NCBI RefSeq assembly: GCF_028473665.1
Contig: NZ_CP098774.1
Coordinates: 1,984,001-2,048,000, forward strand
Length of the DNA stretch: 64,000 nt
Source of the DNA: Sphingomonas sp. QA11
GTDB lineage: Bacteria > Pseudomonadota > Alphaproteobacteria > Sphingomonadales > Sphingomonadaceae
Reading direction: 5' to 3'
Shown here one piece after another: positions 8,912 to 16,688 of this stretch; position 1 is the stretch's first letter; each line of letters opens with the position of its first letter. The position numbers were made by a program, and so were the translations under genes. A model generated the notes under the pieces. That model searched no databases, was not told where the DNA came from, and saw nothing but the letters and a program-made list of their open reading frames with translations.

Positions 8912-10111
8912 ATGACTCGCATTTCGCGCCGCGAGGGCCTGATGATGGCCGCCGGAATGGTGCTCACCGCCTGCGGCGGCAGCGGCCCCTCTTCCGCCAC
9001 CGATGCATCCGCCGGGCCGACACCCGCGCCATCGCCGAGCCCGGCAACGCCTCCGGCATCGCTGAATGCCGACGCCCGCGCCAGGGGCATGCGGTTCGGT
9101 TCGGCCTATGCCTGGAGCACGCCCGGCGCCGATCGCGGATCCTTCGCCAACCCGTCCTATGCGGCACTGCTCGAAAGCGACTGCGGCATCCTCGTTCCGG
9201 AGAACGAGCTGAAATGGCAATTCATCCGTCCAGGCGCGACAGCGTTCGATTTCAGCCGCTTCGACGCGATGATGGCCTATGCCGAGAGCAAGGGGCTGGC
9301 GATGCGCGGTCACAATCTTCTCTGGCACCAGCCAAAATGGATGCCGGCCTGGGCGGAAAGCCACGATTACGGCCCCAATCCCGCGATCGAGGCCGACCGG
9401 ATCCTGACCGAGCATATCCGCACCGTCTGCACCCGCTACGGCACGAAGATCGGCAGCTACGACGTGGTCAACGAAGCGGTGAATCCGGCCGACGCCAGCC
9501 TCTACGAAACGGCGCTGTCGCGGGCACTGGGCGGCGCGACCGCCACGCTCGACCTCGCCTTCCATACGGCCCGCGCCGCCGCGCCGCACGCTCAGCTCGT
9601 CTATAACGACTATATGAGCTGGGAGCCGGGCAACGCGAACCACCGGGCCGGGGTGCTTCGCCTGCTGGAGGGGTTCAGGACGCGCGGCACGCCGGTCGAC
9701 GCGCTCGGCGTGCAATCGCATCTTATCACGCAAGGGACTGACACCGGCACAAGCGTCTCCGCGCAACAGGCGGAATGGCGCCGCTTCCTCGATCAGGTCG
9801 TCGCGATGGGCTACAAGCTGCTGATCACCGAATTCGACGTGCGCGACAACAACCTGCCCGCCGACATCGCCGCGCGGGACCGGGCGGTGGCCGAGTATAG
9901 CCGCGCCTATCTCGACGTGATGTTCGCCTATCCGCAACTGTCCGATGTTCTCGTCTGGGGCATGTGCGACCGGTATAGCTGGATCGAGGGGTTCGAACCG
10001 CGCAACGACGGGGCGAAGCGCCGCCCCTGCCCCTATGACGGCGATTTCAAGCCGAAACCGATGCGCGCCGCCTTCGCCGAGGCACTCGCGGCGGCACCGA
10101 CACGACCGTGA
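8912..10111 (+). CDS. GH10 endo-beta-1,4-xylanase, predicted lipoprotein
   Basis: The 399-residue protein has an N-terminus with a twin-arginine-like SRREGL followed by a lipobox LTAC (C21) and a Pro/Ala/Ser-rich linker to about residue 55. It is therefore predicted to be exported, perhaps by Tat, and lipid-anchored. The rest is a GH10 barrel: HNLLWHQ substrate-binding motif, acid/base E188 in DVVNEA, nucleophile E307 in ITEFD. It hydrolyses xylan internally by a retaining mechanism. GGAGG at 8902-8906 supports ATG 8912. It is followed by a small secreted binding-type protein and a GH3 stub, and shares the LacI-type operator with the TonB receptor. Confidence 0.93.
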   Translation: MTRISRREGLMMAAGMVLTACGGSGPSSATDASAGPTPAPSPSPATPPASLNADARARGMRFGSAYAWSTPGADRGSFANPSYAALLESDCGILVPENELKWQFIRPGATAFDFSRFDAMMAYAESKGLAMRGHNLLWHQPKWMPAWAESHDYGPNPAIEADRILTEHIRTVCTRYGTKIGSYDVVNEAVNPADASLYETALSRALGGATATLDLAFHTARAAAPHAQLVYNDYMSWEPGNANHRAGVLRLLEGFRTRGTPVDALGVQSHLITQGTDTGTSVSAQQAEWRRFLDQVVAMGYKLLITEFDVRDNNLPADIAARDRAVAEYSRAYLDVMFAYPQLSDVLVWGMCDRYSWIEGFEPRNDGAKRRPCPYDGDFKPKPMRAAFAEALAAAPTRP

Positions 10112-10150
10112 CACGAGCCGCGTAAGGCGGCCTTTGGAGGAGCGGAGGAC

Positions 10151-10756
10151 ATGCGACACAGATTGACGATCTTTCTGGCGGCCGGCGCGACCATTTTGGC
10201 GATGCCCGCCCCAGCACAACAGGCGGGAGCTCCGGCGGCGAAGAGCGCCTCTTCCGACGACATCATGAAGAAGGCAGTCAACCAGCCCGGCACCAACTGG
10301 CAGGTCTATGGCCCGAACCAGAAGGCCAAGGCGCTGAACGACACCGGCGTACCCGGCGGCCAGGTGATCCGCGTGACGGTGTCGGCCAAGGGCACCAATG
10401 CCTGGGATGTCGGCTCCAGTTCCCCGATCCAGAAACCGATCGCCGCCGGCGACACTATCCTGGTCGCGATGTATCTGCGCGCGCCCGAGCTGAAGGACGG
10501 CGAGACCGCCTCCATCCCGTATATCGGCGCGAACGGCGTTGCGGCGCCCTATGAAAATCTCCTCGGCAATGGCGTGACGATCAGCAGGGACTGGAAGCTC
10601 TATTACGCCTCCGGCAAGGCGACGAAGGACCTTCCCGGCGGGAGCATGCGCGCCACCGCGCACCTCGCGGCGAACAAGCAGGTAATCGATCTCGGGCCCG
10701 TGTTCGTGCTCGACTTCGGCCAGAACTACGATCCAGCAAAACTGCCCAAGAACTGA
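10151..10756 (+). CDS. Secreted carbohydrate-binding-module-like protein
   Basis: The 201-residue protein has a clear signal peptide (cleavage near PAPAQQ, about residue 23). A single beta-rich domain follows, with the pattern of CBM4/9-like jelly rolls: WDVGSSSPIQKPI, a VAMYLRAPE strand, and a closing VFVLDFGQ strand. It probably binds polysaccharide in the periplasm or at the cell surface and assists the GH10 enzyme 40 bp upstream. A GGAGG site precedes the ATG. The module assignment is by pattern only. Confidence 0.65.
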   Translation: MRHRLTIFLAAGATILAMPAPAQQAGAPAAKSASSDDIMKKAVNQPGTNWQVYGPNQKAKALNDTGVPGGQVIRVTVSAKGTNAWDVGSSSPIQKPIAAGDTILVAMYLRAPELKDGETASIPYIGANGVAAPYENLLGNGVTISRDWKLYYASGKATKDLPGGSMRATAHLAANKQVIDLGPVFVLDFGQNYDPAKLPKN

Positions 10757-10768
10757 GAAAATGAGACG

Positions 10769-11041
10769 ATGAAGCGTGCCTGTGGAGCGGCCGTCATGGT
10801 CGCATTGTCGACGAGCGCGGGCACGCCGATCGTCACCACGCCCAAGGTCGCGCTGGCGCCGGATGCCTTGAAGCAGATGGCCATGCAGATCGAGCCGCGC
10901 CTGCCGGCGACCTGGGACGAGGCCGGGCACCAGTGGCGGATCGTAGCGGGACGTTACGACGTTATACTTGGCGGCTCCTCGCGCGATATTGCGCAAAAGG
11001 TACGGATTCGGCTCCCCGAGGGCGTGTTGCCGGTACGGTGA
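10769..11041 (+). pseudogene. GH3 beta-glucosidase/xylosidase remnant (signal peptide joined to C-terminal FnIII-like end)
   Basis: The 90-residue frame starts with a plausible signal peptide (about residues 1-20). It then resembles only the last strands of the fibronectin-III-like domain that ends GH3 enzymes (WDEAGHQWRIVAGRYDV and GGSSRDI). The catalytic domains, several hundred residues in intact GH3 proteins, are absent. The simplest reading is an in-frame internal deletion of an exported GH3 gene that once followed the xylanase. It may still be translated; any function would be non-catalytic. Confidence 0.6.
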
Positions 11042-11467
11042 TCTCCAAATCGAGGCGGATGACCGAGTATAGGTCAAGTATCCGCCATCATTCCTCAAAT
11101 CATCTTCAAGATAGATTTTCCCCGAGGCGGATTTACGCGACCCATCCGCGAAGGGGGTGGAATCGCGCCCAACAAATAGTGGCTTAGTTAAAAACACCGG
11201 CCCGTCCCGTGGCAATTTCCCATGCCCGCGCCAGTCGCGACAGCGACGTGGCCGGTCGCGCCCTGACAAGAATTCGGAAGTATTGAATTTCGCGAGGGTC
11301 ATGATGAGGACTGTTCCTGCCTCCGGCGGAGGAAATCCGCCAATGGTGGTAGGGCAGCGCCGTTCCAGGTTGAATCGGCCCCATCCGGCGGCGCGATCGA
11401 ACCGGCAACCGGCGCCCTTCGGGCATCGGGGGTTACGCGGAGGACGTCAGTTGATTAACCGGAGGCG
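11042..11467. other. Intergenic stretch without a recognisable gene
   Basis: About 425 bp separate the GH3 stub from the metallophosphoesterase gene. Apart from the hairpin at 11054-11086 and the GGAGG ribosome-binding site just before 11468, no gene, RNA or repeat is recognised. It may include debris from the deleted GH3 gene. Confidence 0.5.
11054..11086. terminator. Hairpin after the xylanase operon
   Basis: GGCGGAT (11054-11060) pairs with ATCCGCC (11080-11086), and the inner GACC/GGTC arms extend the stem with a small bulge. It starts 13 bp after the GH3-stub stop. There is no T-run, so an intrinsic terminator is only possible; it could also stabilise the mRNA end. Confidence 0.4.
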
Positions 11468-12208
11468 ATGAGGATCGCCGTCATCTCCGACATTCACGGC
11501 AATATCGCCGCGCTCGATGCCGTGCTTGCCGATATCGCTATGCGCGATGCCGACCTGATCGTGAACCTTGGCGATATCTGTTCGGGCAGCCTGTTTCCGA
11601 GCGAGACGGCGGATCGGCTGATACCGCTGGCGCTGCCCACCATCCGGGGCAATCACGAGCGGCAGCTGGTGACACTGCCGCGGGACCGAATGGGCCAGTC
11701 CGATCTCTATACGGTGGAACGGCTGCGGCCGGATCAACTCGCATGGCTGGGCAGCCTGCCGACCAGCCTCCGTATCGCGGACGACGTGCTGCTGGTGCAT
11801 GGAACACCCGATAGCGACCTGACCTATTTCCTCGAGACCGTCACTGAAGACGGGTTGCGGGAGGCGACCCTGTCGGAGGTGGAACAGCGCGCAGGCGACA
11901 CGGATGCCGCGGTGATCCTGTGCGGCCACACCCATCTGGCCCGCAGTGTCCGCCTCACCGACGGGCGCCTCATCGTGAACCCGGGGAGCGTCGGGCTTCC
12001 GGCCTATGACGACGACCGGCCCTTTCCCCATGCGGTCGAGAGCGGATCGCCCCATGCGCGGTACGCCATGATCACCCGGGCTGAAGGGCGATGGTCGGCC
12101 GAGTCGATTATGGTCGATTATGATTGGGAAACCACGGCACAGGATGCCGAGGCGCACGGCCGCCCCGATTGGGCGTGGGCGTTGAGGACGGGGCGGGTGC
12201 GGGCGTGA
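11468..12208 (+). CDS. Metallophosphoesterase (YfcE/MJ0936-like)
   Basis: The 246-residue calcineurin-like phosphoesterase carries the metal-binding blocks in order: DIHGN (about 8-12), NLGD (about 33-36), GNHE (about 60-63), a histidine in LLVHGTP, and GHTH (about 155-158), followed by NPGSVGLP. Such enzymes hydrolyse phosphomono- or diesters with two divalent metal ions; the substrate is unknown. It has a strong GGAGG site 5 bp before the ATG. It has no clear link to the xylan genes and is followed by an IS5-family element. Confidence 0.88.
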   Translation: MRIAVISDIHGNIAALDAVLADIAMRDADLIVNLGDICSGSLFPSETADRLIPLALPTIRGNHERQLVTLPRDRMGQSDLYTVERLRPDQLAWLGSLPTSLRIADDVLLVHGTPDSDLTYFLETVTEDGLREATLSEVEQRAGDTDAAVILCGHTHLARSVRLTDGRLIVNPGSVGLPAYDDDRPFPHAVESGSPHARYAMITRAEGRWSAESIMVDYDWETTAQDAEAHGRPDWAWALRTGRVRA

Positions 12209-12426
12209 CTATATAGAACGGCAAGGATCGGGATGCAGTGGAGCCGAGCGGAAGCTGCCCGGTAGAGGTCACACGAACCGGTCGTTCCTGGCCGATTCTG
12301 GATCCGTAAAGCCAGTCGTTCACCGGTAGGAACGCCGGCAGCAAAACGCCCCAGTTTACGCCGTTCGGTCACGCGGCGGGCGATTCTGCAAGCTGCCATA
12401 CGGTCATATGCGGCAATGCGGATTTA

Positions 12427-13276
12427 GGCCGGATCGACATTCATCGTAGCCAGATCATGGCGGCGGCGAGATGGACGAAGCCGGTGAAGTGGATGGTTCG
12501 GCGATCGTAGCGGGTTGCGAAGCGCCTGAAATGCTTCATGCGGCCAAAGCATCGTTCGATCTGGTTGCGATGCCTGTAGACAGCTTCGTCGTGGGGGATG
12601 AAGACCTTGCGGTTCCGCTTGGAGGGGATCACCGCCTCGGCCTTCATGCCGACGATCAACGCACGCAAGTCGTTGCTGTCATAGGCTTTATCGGCGAGGA
12701 CTGCGTCGGCCTTCTGTCCTTTCAGGAGATCGGTAGCAGCGGTGATATCGTGCGCCTGACCAGCCGTGATCCGGAAGCGCAACGGTCTTCCTAATGTGTC
12801 GGCCAGCATATGGATCTTGGTCGTCAATCCACCTCGGGAACGCCCCAGCGCCTGGTCCTTGGCCCCCCTTTTCCAGTCGCTGCCTGCTGGTGGGCGCGAA
12901 CGATGGTACTGTCGAGCATCAGATAGCTGTTGTCCCGGTCGGCCGTGAGCGTGTCGAACACCCGCTCCCAGACACCGGCATGACACCACCGGCTGAACCG
13001 TTGGTGCACCGTCTTCCACCGGCCATAGCGTTCCGGCAGATCACACCAGTGCGCCCCTGAGCGCAGCACCCACAAGCATCCGTTCACGAACAAACGGTTA
13101 TCAGAACCCGTCCGCCCAGGATCACTCGCCTTGCCCGGCAGCAAGGGCGCTATCCTCGCCCACTGCGCTTCGTTCAACTCGTACCGCTTGATCCCCATCG
13201 CCCGCTCCGCGCTTCAACACGGAACCTCATGAATCAGACATCACGCACTTTGGAAATCCTGATTGTCGATCCGGCC
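12427..13276. mobile_element. IS5-family insertion sequence (IS427-like)
   Basis: The element is 850 bp, bounded by inverted repeats starting GGCCGGATCGACA at both ends (12427 rightwards and 13276 leftwards) and flanked by a TA duplication (12425-12426, 13277-13278). It holds a two-frame DDE transposase. Both ends are intact and it may be mobile. It marks the left edge of a stretch of probable defence genes. Confidence 0.88.
12441..13198 (-). CDS. IS5-family transposase, two frames joined by programmed frameshift
   Basis: The first frame (13198 to 12824) starts MGIKRYELNEAQW and carries the first catalytic Asp in MLDSTIVRAH. The second frame, ending at 12441, carries the second Asp in LADKAYDS and the Glu in ERCFGRMKHFRR. 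They overlap around an A4G6 run (C6T4 on the + strand, 12863-12872), the usual kind of site for a -1 ribosomal frameshift in this IS group. Joined, they give a full DDE transposase of about 250 residues. Confidence 0.85.
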
Positions 13277-13486
13277 TAGTGAACGGCCGACATTGGGGGT
13301 GGGTTCAACGGGTGGCCCGAACGTCCGCTGTTGCCAAAACCCGACATTCGAGAGACGCGTATTTTGACCGATTTGTGTTGAAAGGCTGACCATTGCCGTC
13401 GGCAGTCCAAAGGCGAAGCCTCATTCCACGCTCGCCGTTTGAATGATAGCTTGACGCGCCTTGGCCAAGCTGGCCAATTCTTGCAA

Positions 13487-14758
13487 ATGACCCTCTTGTG
13501 CCCCGAATGCTTTGACAACAACACGCTTAAGCGGCGGCTAGAAGAGATCCGACCCGATGTCGGCCGGGGCAAGTGCGATTTTCATCCGACAAGAAAAGGT
13601 ATTCCGGTCTCGTCGATCTGCGAGATCGTCGATGAGGTCTTCCGCAACAACTATGCGCGATCGGACGATACAGGGCGAGGCAACGCCACCACGCTCGCCG
13701 ACACGATCTGCGAAGTGACCGATGCGGACAAGGAGGAGATCGCTGAAGCCATCGCGGACTGTCTGGTTGAAGAGGACGATCCGAACGTCGCGGACGGCGA
13801 AGACATGTTTTACGCCGACGAGTTTACTTATGAGCAGGTGACCGTTCAGGATCACCTCCACGGCGCATTGTGGAGGGATTTCAGAAAGTCGATCGTTCAT
13901 GGGCGCCGCTTTTTCAATGACGATGCCCGGACGCTGCTGGCCGGCATCTTCCGCAACATCCATCTTCAGCGCGACCTTAAACGCAATCCTCCTGTTTACA
14001 TGCTTGAGCCGGAGCAGGCCGGTCCGGTGTTCCGTGCACGCATCATCACCGACGACGATGCCCGAAAGATATCGGAAGCACCGGTCGCGGGTCTCGGACC
14101 AGCCCCCCTACTCAAAGGCAAGGCGGGACGCATGAACGTGTCGGGAATCCCGGCCTTTTACGGCTCGTTTGACCTCGCCACTTGCGCAGCAGAACTGCGG
14201 CCGGCGGTCGGCAGCAAGATCGCAAGCGCTGAATTCAAGCTCGCACGGCCGCTTTGCGTGCTCGACATGACACGCTTCCGCAAACGCCCCAAGCAGCTCG
14301 ATCTCTTCGCCAAGGACCATGTGCGGCGGCTGACGCAGTGGCGGTTTATGCAACGCTTCCGCAGGGAAATTGCTAAGCCGATCCTTAAGACGGACGAACA
14401 TATCGACTATGTACCGACGCAGGTTGTCGCCGAGTATCTGAATGCCGTCCACGAGGTCCGCATGGGTGGCGAGCGGCGGCATATCGACGCCATCATCTTC
14501 AATTCCGCCCAGCGGCCCGAAGGGCGAAACATCGTTGTCCTCGGTGACGCGGCAACGGTCGAGCCGCTCGCAGGCGTCGCGGCGCCCTCGGCTTCGGGAC
14601 CAGTGGCCCCAAGCCTGGACCTCTTTTTGCAGGAAACGCCGGCCGCACCAGGACTACGTATCGCTCCCGCAACGATCACGATCGCCACAGTAAAAAGCGC
14701 TGAGATCGGCCTCGATGATCCTGAACCCCTCGGGTTGTACCTCGACCCGCCTTTTTGA
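13487..14758 (+). CDS. RES-domain protein with N-terminal zinc-finger/HEPN-like region
   Basis: The 423-residue product starts with CPEC and a second pair CDFH (C5, C8, C30, H33), a likely zinc ribbon. A helical region follows that contains an R-x4-H motif (RKSIVH) as in HEPN domains, resembling the HEPN/RES N-terminal domain family. The second half is a RES domain: FRARI, GRMNVSGIPAFYGS, AAELRP, VVAEYL. RES proteins such as ParT/MbcT degrade or transfer NAD+, usually as toxins. No Xre-type antitoxin gene is adjacent, which argues for a self-contained or defence role. A TTG at 13439 in the same frame would add 16 residues; ATG 13487 fits the family start better. Confidence 0.72.
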   Translation: MTLLCPECFDNNTLKRRLEEIRPDVGRGKCDFHPTRKGIPVSSICEIVDEVFRNNYARSDDTGRGNATTLADTICEVTDADKEEIAEAIADCLVEEDDPNVADGEDMFYADEFTYEQVTVQDHLHGALWRDFRKSIVHGRRFFNDDARTLLAGIFRNIHLQRDLKRNPPVYMLEPEQAGPVFRARIITDDDARKISEAPVAGLGPAPLLKGKAGRMNVSGIPAFYGSFDLATCAAELRPAVGSKIASAEFKLARPLCVLDMTRFRKRPKQLDLFAKDHVRRLTQWRFMQRFRREIAKPILKTDEHIDYVPTQVVAEYLNAVHEVRMGGERRHIDAIIFNSAQRPEGRNIVVLGDAATVEPLAGVAAPSASGPVAPSLDLFLQETPAAPGLRIAPATITIATVKSAEIGLDDPEPLGLYLDPPF

Positions 14759-14918
14759 CACAGTGTGAGCATCTCAGCTGCGATTTCGTCGTGTTACGAC
14801 AGCCCGCATTCTCCCGCGCTGCTACATTAGCATGCCGACGGCTTTCGGGGGGGGAGTCAGTATCAACCCTTCCTAATTCCACATCGGCGCAACAGTACAT
14901 CCGTCAAGAGTGATATAA

Positions 14919-15806
14919 ATGCATACAGGATTATTGAATTCCCTACTCGAGCTCGCTCATGCAACTTCGGAAAACTTGGCCTTCGCGCACAAGAAAGATG
15001 TGAACGTCAGTTACGGCGAGGAAACGATCACCGAGTCGAACTTACTGGAGTTGCGACGGCGGCATCCCGCTATCATCACTTTGCACACGTTCGGAAAGAA
15101 GAAGGAGGCTAAGAACGGTGCGGACTGGGAGTGGCATATTATTGGTCGCGCAAGATCCTTTGGAATGCGGGTTCAGGCCAAGCGCCTTCAACAGGACAAT
15201 GTCTTGAAAATCCCACATGTGGTCAAATCAACCAAGGCCGAGCAGATCAATCTATTGATCGACGATGCAAAAAAGCATGGCTTAATGCCGGTTTACTGCT
15301 TCTATGCGACAGAAGCGCAGCGCACCAAATGGAAAGCAACTAGCGCGCCGGGCGGATTAAGCCCCTTTGAGTTTGGCTGTCTGCTAACCAGTGCTCATAA
15401 GGTCAAAGCGAAAATGCCCAAAACGTTGAGTGCGATCGAGTCGGATTGCGTGCCGTGGCATTATTTAGTGGACCGTCGGCGATTTAGGCGTCTGTCAGGG
15501 AGTCGCGCCATCGGCATTTCACGCGGCCTCAGTTTTCTGGCTGCCAAAGGTCTTATCGAACTGCCGGTCCCGGAAATGACGGCAGATGGGAATGGAGATA
15601 TCGGCCTTCCGACGATCGACGAACTCAACGACCCCAGAGTTACGCTGAAGAGGCGTGAAGGTATCGTTGAGCGCGACGGTAGTTCATCTGGCCCAGTCCT
15701 ATCAGTAGACCATTACCGCGAGCGTGGGATCAGCAAGCTTGTCGAAATCAATGTTTGCGAGTTCCCGCTCCGGGATGATCCTCTGGACGCACAATCGGAA
15801 ACCTGA
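14919..15806 (+). CDS. DUF6615-like protein, putative PD-(D/E)xK nuclease
   Basis: The 295-residue protein resembles the DUF6615 family. The N-terminal third has GEETITE (E34, E35), then KNGADWEW (D69, E71), then VQAKRL (K88). This E...D-x-E...Q-x-K order matches restriction-endonuclease-like folds. The motif GLMPVYCFY recurs in the family. The gene is visibly more AT-rich than its surroundings and is preceded by about 160 bp of noncoding DNA. With the RES and reverse-transcriptase genes it suggests a defence cluster. Activity is inferred from motif spacing, not known. Confidence 0.62.
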   Translation: MHTGLLNSLLELAHATSENLAFAHKKDVNVSYGEETITESNLLELRRRHPAIITLHTFGKKKEAKNGADWEWHIIGRARSFGMRVQAKRLQQDNVLKIPHVVKSTKAEQINLLIDDAKKHGLMPVYCFYATEAQRTKWKATSAPGGLSPFEFGCLLTSAHKVKAKMPKTLSAIESDCVPWHYLVDRRRFRRLSGSRAIGISRGLSFLAAKGLIELPVPEMTADGNGDIGLPTIDELNDPRVTLKRREGIVERDGSSSGPVLSVDHYRERGISKLVEINVCEFPLRDDPLDAQSET

Positions 15807-15859
15807 CGCCGAACATAGAGAACGTTGCTGCTCATCGGGTTCAAGCAAGGACAGTCGTT

Positions 15860-15889
15860 CAACTCACGGCCGCTCAACGTCCTGAGTTG
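15860..15889. terminator. Weak inverted repeat between convergent genes
   Basis: CAACTCA (15860-15866) pairs with TGAGTTG (15883-15889) across a 16-base loop, in the short gap between the convergent DUF6615-like gene and the nuclease-like gene. It is a possible bidirectional transcription end, without a T-run. Confidence 0.25.
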
Positions 15890-15917
15890 GTCGGCTGCCG
15901 TCAGTCGATACACGGTG

Positions 15918-16688
15918 TCACCGACGCTCGATTTCCTGGCTAACGGCGGATCGCAGAAGTTCGATAAGTTCCACCCGATTCAGGCGCGCTGAGGCAGATT
16001 GCAGGAGATAGTCATAGCTCAAGAGTAGGGCCGCATTCCGGCGTGGGTTGAGAAAAAGAATTTCCGACCAGACATCATCGTCATTTTCGATTGAGCGGGC
16101 ATATTTCAACAGCCAGTACATCATGACTTGCCGGAAGTCGCCCGAGCCGAAATTACGCTCCGTATGCTTGACCTCGACGAGCGTCGAGCCGAGCGCGAAA
16201 TCCCCGTTACCTGACGCAACCCAGCCAAGGCCAGGGATGACCGGGCTTTGCTCCAGAGCCATGCCGGCGCGCTGAGCTTGCACGCTGTTCAGCATAAAAA
16301 CCAAATTTCCTGCCGCGTGTTCAGCGATCGCAATATCTCCTTCGCTCACGGATTCTGGAATGCGCGCGTCATAATGCTGCCTCTGGCGCTGCGATGCGGA
16401 CCGGAGATATTCCCCCCAATCTGCAACCTCGTCGCCGCGAAGCATTCCTTCTGCCCGGGCGACAGACAATTCGAACACCATGGCCTTCTGCAACTGTGTC
16501 TGTTCGATCATGACCTCCGGTACCGCTACGATGCCTTCGAATGAGAACATCTGCTTGTTGAGGGATGCGACCAGCCCCCCGGTCAGCCTTGGGAACAACA
16601 CGTCGAGAACACCCGGGATATCCCGAGCCACGGTTCGGGGATCCTTCCTAGGCAGACGGTCAAGCCGCATTTTTTGCCCAACTTTCAT
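15918..16688 (-). CDS. RT-associated protein with D-E-x-K nuclease-like motif
   Basis: The ATG at 16688 gives 256 residues and overlaps the reverse-transcriptase gene by 29 bp, so translation is probably coupled; an alternative ATG lies at 16670. The C-terminal half contains GDFALGSTLVEVKHTE, i.e. D163 followed by E172-x-K174 on adjacent strands, as in PD-(D/E)xK nucleases. A helix (DFRQVMMYWLLKYA) that could close the core comes next. The N-terminal half is not recognised. A longer frame reaches 16973 but would run far into the RT gene. It is most likely the effector or partner of the RT; that is an inference. Confidence 0.6.
   Translation of the reverse strand: MKVGQKMRLDRLPRKDPRTVARDIPGVLDVLFPRLTGGLVASLNKQMFSFEGIVAVPEVMIEQTQLQKAMVFELSVARAEGMLRGDEVADWGEYLRSASQRQRQHYDARIPESVSEGDIAIAEHAAGNLVFMLNSVQAQRAGMALEQSPVIPGLGWVASGNGDFALGSTLVEVKHTERNFGSGDFRQVMMYWLLKYARSIENDDDVWSEILFLNPRRNAALLLSYDYLLQSASARLNRVELIELLRSAVSQEIERR

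Noticed and set aside
8747..11302. 851-codon minus-strand frame across the xylanase genes
   Set aside because: It is opposite a GH10 gene with both catalytic glutamates and crosses the operator region; no domain is visible.
12209..12426. Possible tRNA-like or coding segment between the metallophosphoesterase gene and the IS5 element
   Set aside because: No cloverleaf or T-loop consensus fits, and the short frames have no ribosome-binding site or motif.
16511..16524. Another LacI-type palindrome-like sequence (CGGTACCGCTACGA)
   Set aside because: It lies inside the RT-associated gene, matches only eight of ten fixed positions and has no promoter context.
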